DNA from: Chloroflexota bacterium
GTDB lineage: Bacteria; Chloroflexota; Anaerolineae; Anaerolineales; Anaerolineaceae
Assembly: GCA_021796375.1 (NCBI GenBank)
Contig: JAJYJF010000096.1
Span: 1 to 7,745, forward strand
DNA: 7,745 nucleotides
Reading direction: 5' to 3'
Positions 5,201 through 7,745 of this stretch are shown here, in pieces. How positions within the stretch are numbered: position 1 is the stretch's first letter; every line of letters begins with the position of its first letter. The translations under genes and the position numbers were made by a program. Under the pieces are notes generated by a model. It saw only the letters and a program-made list of their open reading frames with translations. It was not told where the DNA came from and made no database searches.

Positions 5201-6220
5201 ATGAGCGCCGCTCCCGGTTCCCCCATCCGCATCTGCCTGCTCCCCGGCGACGGGATTGGCCCGGAGGTGATCGAGCAGTCCGCGCGGGTGCTCGAGGCGC
5301 TCGCCCTTCCGCTCGACCTGGTAACCGCCGAGATCGGCTTCGGCGCGTATCAAAAAACAGGCTCGCCCCTCCCCGAAGCTACTCTCGCCGCGATCCGGTC
5401 TTCGAAGGCAGCCCTATTTGGGGCAGTGACCACGCCGCCGGATCTGCCCGGATATTTCTCGCCGGTCATCCGCATGCGCCAGGCTTTCGACCTGTACGCC
5501 AACCTGCGCCCCTGCCGCTCCATCCCCCACCCCATCTCCCGCCCGGGCATCGATCTGGTGATTTTGCGCGAAAATACCGAAGACCTGTACGCGGGGATCG
5601 AGCGGGTCGAAGCCGGCGGGGACCGGGCGATCGGCGAGATGATCATCACCCGGCGCGCTTCCGAGCGGATCGCTCGCAAGGCTTACCAGGTCGCGCGGGA
5701 TTCCGGGTATCACAAAGTTACCCTGGTGCACAAAGCCAACGTCCTGCGCGAGACATGCGGCCTGTTCCGCCGGGCGGCGCTCGCGGTGGCGGAGGAGTTT
5801 CCGGATATCGCGACCGGTGAAATGCTCGTCGATTCGTGCGCGATGGAGCTGGTCCGCGACCCGGGACAGTTCCAGGTGCTGGTGACGACCAACATGTTCG
5901 GCGATATCCTGAGCGACGAAGCCTCCATGCTGGTCGGCGGGCTGGGCATGGCCTGCTCGGGGAACATCGGCGACGGGATGGCTATTTTCGAGCCCGTCCA
6001 CGGCAGCGCCCCCAAGCTGGCCGGCACCGGCAAGGCCAACCCATTCGCGGCGATCCTTTCAGCGGCCATGCTGGTGGAGTACATCGGGTTTCCCGAGACC
6101 GCCGGGCGGATCCGCGGTGCGGTGGATGCGCTGCTCGTGTCAAATCAGGTCACCGAGGACCTGGGCGGCGCGCTCTCGACCCGCCAGGTGACGGATTGCC
6201 TGCTGGAAAGACTTGCCTGA
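5201..6220 (+). CDS. hicd: homoisocitrate dehydrogenase (isopropylmalate/isocitrate family)
   Basis: It oxidatively decarboxylates homoisocitrate to 2-oxoadipate using NAD(P)+ and a divalent metal. The 339 residues show GDGIGPEV (16-23), the substrate-binding stretch around Arg91 and Arg93 ([16 protein letters not shown]), RENTEDLY (123-130), Lys178 in HKAN, the metal ligands Asp211 (VDSCAM), Asp235 and Asp239 (GDILSD), and [18 protein letters not shown] (254-271). The residue after HGSAP is Lys272, where NAD-dependent isopropylmalate dehydrogenases have Asp and NADP-dependent isocitrate dehydrogenases have Lys, so coenzyme use may differ (see findings). The ATG starts one base after the lysU stop, with GAGGA at 5185-5189, 11 bases upstream. 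LeuB or isocitrate dehydrogenase are alternatives; operon position favours homoisocitrate. Confidence 0.88.
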   Translation: MSAAPGSPIRICLLPGDGIGPEVIEQSARVLEALALPLDLVTAEIGFGAYQKTGSPLPEATLAAIRSSKAALFGAVTTPPDLPGYFSPVIRMRQAFDLYANLRPCRSIPHPISRPGIDLVILRENTEDLYAGIERVEAGGDRAIGEMIITRRASERIARKAYQVARDSGYHKVTLVHKANVLRETCGLFRRAALAVAEEFPDIATGEMLVDSCAMELVRDPGQFQVLVTTNMFGDILSDEASMLVGGLGMACSGNIGDGMAIFEPVHGSAPKLAGTGKANPFAAILSAAMLVEYIGFPETAGRIRGAVDALLVSNQVTEDLGGALSTRQVTDCLLERLA

Positions 6221-6242
6221 AAACGAGAATAGGGAACAGGGA

Positions 6243-7112
6243 ATGGATCGGATCATGAAACTTGGCTTGCTTTACACCCGTATGCGCATCGAAGAAAAGC
6301 TCCTCCTGGAAGAGCTCGAGAGCCGGCCCGGCGTTGAGGTCGTCCGCATCAACGACGATGAAGCGTATTTCGATATCGGCCAAAAACCCGGCGACGTGGA
6401 CGTTCTGTTCGAGCGGTCGATCTCTTATTCTCGCGGCCTGTACATCTCGAAGATCTTCGCTGCCTTCGGCATCCCGGTGGTCAACCCCCCCGCGCTGATC
6501 GAGCGCTGCGGCGACAAGTACGTCACCAGCCAGATCCTGTTTCAGGCGGGCATCCCGTCGCCGCGCGTTCTGATGGCCTTCTCCGAAGAATCGGCGCTCA
6601 AGGCGATCGAAGCCCTCGGATACCCGTGCGTGCTCAAGCCGGTGATCGGCTCGTGGGGGCGGCTGCTGGCCAAGGTCGACAACCCGGCGACCGCGGAAGC
6701 CTTCCTGGAGCACAAAGCCACCCTGGGCGGGGTCAATCACCAGATCTTTTACATCCAGGAATACATCGACAAACCCGGGCGGGATATCCGCGCTTTCGTC
6801 ATCGGGGACGAGCCGATCTGCGCCATTTACCGCACCTCGGAAAGCTGGATCACCAACACGGCCCGCGGCGGGGTGGCGTCCAACTGCCCGGTCACGCCGG
6901 AGATCGCCGACCTCTGCACCCGCACTGCCCGCGCGATCGGGAAGGGGCTACTGGCGATCGACCTGTTCGAGACGCCCGACGGGATGCTGGTCAACGAGGT
7001 CAACCACACCATGGAATTCCGCAACAGCATCCGCACCACGGGGGTTAACATCCCGTGCAAGATGGTGGATTACGTGCTGGCTAACTCACGCTCGGAGGTA
7101 GAAAACTCATGA
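6243..7112 (+). CDS. lysX: LysX-family ATP-grasp ligase, copy 2 (AAA--LysW ligase-like)
   Basis: This is the second LysW ligase, 289 residues, paralogous to the gene at 869-1777. [12 protein letters not shown] (57-68), GDK (90-92), [12 protein letters not shown] (130-141), [15 protein letters not shown] (169-183), WITNTARGG (202-210), AID (238-240) and NEVNHTMEF (251-259) are all present. Unlike copy 1 it keeps [11 protein letters not shown] (261-271), matching recalled Thermus LysX (NSVHTTGVDIP), which favours AAA as its substrate. The frame stays open upstream to a TTG at 6213, inside the previous gene. I chose ATG 6243, with AGGGA at 6231-6235; ATG 6255 (MKLGLLYTR) aligns better with homologues and has its own AGGGA at 6238-6242, so either may be used. 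It overlaps lysY by four bases (ATGA). Its position between the dehydrogenase and lysY follows the order of the pathway. Confidence 0.88.
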   Translation: MDRIMKLGLLYTRMRIEEKLLLEELESRPGVEVVRINDDEAYFDIGQKPGDVDVLFERSISYSRGLYISKIFAAFGIPVVNPPALIERCGDKYVTSQILFQAGIPSPRVLMAFSEESALKAIEALGYPCVLKPVIGSWGRLLAKVDNPATAEAFLEHKATLGGVNHQIFYIQEYIDKPGRDIRAFVIGDEPICAIYRTSESWITNTARGGVASNCPVTPEIADLCTRTARAIGKGLLAIDLFETPDGMLVNEVNHTMEFRNSIRTTGVNIPCKMVDYVLANSRSEVENS

Positions 7113-7745
7113 AAGTATCCATTGTTGGCGCCTCCGGATATGCCGGCGGGGAGCTGCTGCGCCTGCTGCTGGGCCACCCCCAGGTGGAGGTCTTCCAAGC
7201 GACCTCCGAATCGCACATGGGCGAGTTTGTCTATCAGCAGCACCCCAACCTGCGCAAGCGGACGGCGCTCAAATTCACCTCGCGCGAGGTGCTCGAACCC
7301 TGCGACCTGCTCTTCCTGGCGCTGCCACACGGGGAAAGCCAATCCCAGATCGACCGCTACGCCGCCGTCGCCCCCAAGATCATCGACCTATCGGCGGATT
7401 TTCGCCTGCGCGACCCGGCGCTTTACCAGAAGTATTATGGAAGCCCGCACGCCGCTCCAGCCTGGCTTGACCGCTTCATTTACGGATTGCCCGAGCTGCA
7501 CCGCGAGGAGATGCGCGGCGCCTCCTACATCAGCGGGGTGGGCTGCAATGCCACCGCGGCCTGCCTGGCGCTGCTCCCCCTCGTCCGCGGCGGGTTCCTG
7601 CGTGAGGGCGCGCCGGTGATCGTGGATATCAAGGTCGGCTCGTCGGAAGGCGGGGCATCCCCCAACCCCGGGTCGCACCATCCCGAGCGCAGTCACGTCG
7701 CCCGCACGTACGCCGCCTACGGCCACCGCCACACGGCCGAGGTCA
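7109..7745 (+). CDS. lysY: LysW-AAA semialdehyde-forming reductase LysY, 5' part
   Basis: It reduces the LysW-bound aminoadipyl 6-phosphate to the semialdehyde with NADPH, the counterpart of ArgC in arginine synthesis. The first 212 residues are in the window and the frame runs off the end. Visible are the dinucleotide-binding [14 protein letters not shown] (7-20), LALPHG (70-75), [12 protein letters not shown] (92-103), the catalytic Cys146 in [26 protein letters not shown] (179-195) and YGHRHTAEV at the edge. The SHHPERS and GHRHTAEV segments match recalled Thermus LysY. The start overlaps the lysX2 stop as ATGA, with GGAGGT (7094-7099) 9 bases upstream. In organisms that use LysW for both pathways this enzyme serves lysine and arginine; which applies here is not visible. 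Confidence 0.92.
   Translation, partial: MKVSIVGASGYAGGELLRLLLGHPQVEVFQATSESHMGEFVYQQHPNLRKRTALKFTSREVLEPCDLLFLALPHGESQSQIDRYAAVAPKIIDLSADFRLRDPALYQKYYGSPHAAPAWLDRFIYGLPELHREEMRGASYISGVGCNATAACLALLPLVRGGFLREGAPVIVDIKVGSSEGGASPNPGSHHPERSHVARTYAAYGHRHTAEV

Noticed and set aside
2052..6220. Leucine biosynthesis operon (leuA-leuC-leuD-leuB)
   Set aside because: The four enzymes belong to the same superfamilies, but flanking lysW, two lysX and lysY, the LysU-like N-terminus and loop, and His70 in the synthase point to homocitrate-to-2-oxoadipate chemistry. Dual use cannot be excluded.
7122..7619. 165-residue plus-strand frame near the window end
   Set aside because: It is the shifted reading of lysY, whose true frame starts at 7109 and shows all family motifs but lacks a stop within the window.

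Overview
The window is GC-rich and carries most of an operon for lysine biosynthesis by the alpha-aminoadipate (AAA) route, in the version where the intermediate is carried on the small protein LysW. This pathway is known from Thermus/Deinococcus, several archaea and a number of other bacteria. The Thermus-like enzymes, the GC-rich codon use and the unrelated methylglyoxal synthase gene upstream would fit a thermophile-related bacterium such as a Chloroflexota (Anaerolineae-like) member. That placement is an inference from gene content, not a sequence match. All recognised genes are on the + strand.

Layout: (1) 3-407, the 3' end of methylglyoxal synthase, which belongs to another transcription unit. 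(2) 453-672, a regulatory leader with a consensus sigma70-type promoter (TTGACA, 16 bases, TATAAT), a possible 31-residue leader peptide containing Lys-Arg-Arg, a long-range RNA helix and a perfect intrinsic terminator just before the first structural gene. This is the architecture of transcription attenuation. (3) 673-1777, lysW and a first lysX-type ATP-grasp ligase (lysX1). (4) 1778-2051, a 274-base gap full of inverted repeats. (5) 2052-7745, a tightly packed run: homocitrate synthase with a C-terminal RAM domain, the two homoaconitase subunits, homoisocitrate dehydrogenase, a second lysX-type ligase (lysX2) and the start of lysY. The last gene is cut by the window edge.

How the genes work together: homocitrate synthase joins 2-oxoglutarate and acetyl-CoA. 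LysT/LysU isomerise homocitrate to homoisocitrate. The dehydrogenase makes 2-oxoadipate, which an aminotransferase not present here converts to AAA. A LysX ligase attaches AAA to the C-terminal Glu of LysW, and a kinase (LysZ, not seen) and LysY then phosphorylate and reduce the side chain. Transamination (LysJ) and release (LysK) would finish lysine, and are probably downstream of the window.

The most interesting points are: two divergent LysX paralogs with a single visible LysW, which suggests that the carrier serves two substrates (as in archaeal dual lysine/arginine synthesis) or an uncharacterised one; the attenuator-like leader with tandem rare-looking Arg codons; the allosteric-type RAM domain on homocitrate synthase; and an Asp-to-Lys change at the cofactor-choice position of the dehydrogenase. 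No RNA genes, CRISPR arrays or insertion sequences were seen.
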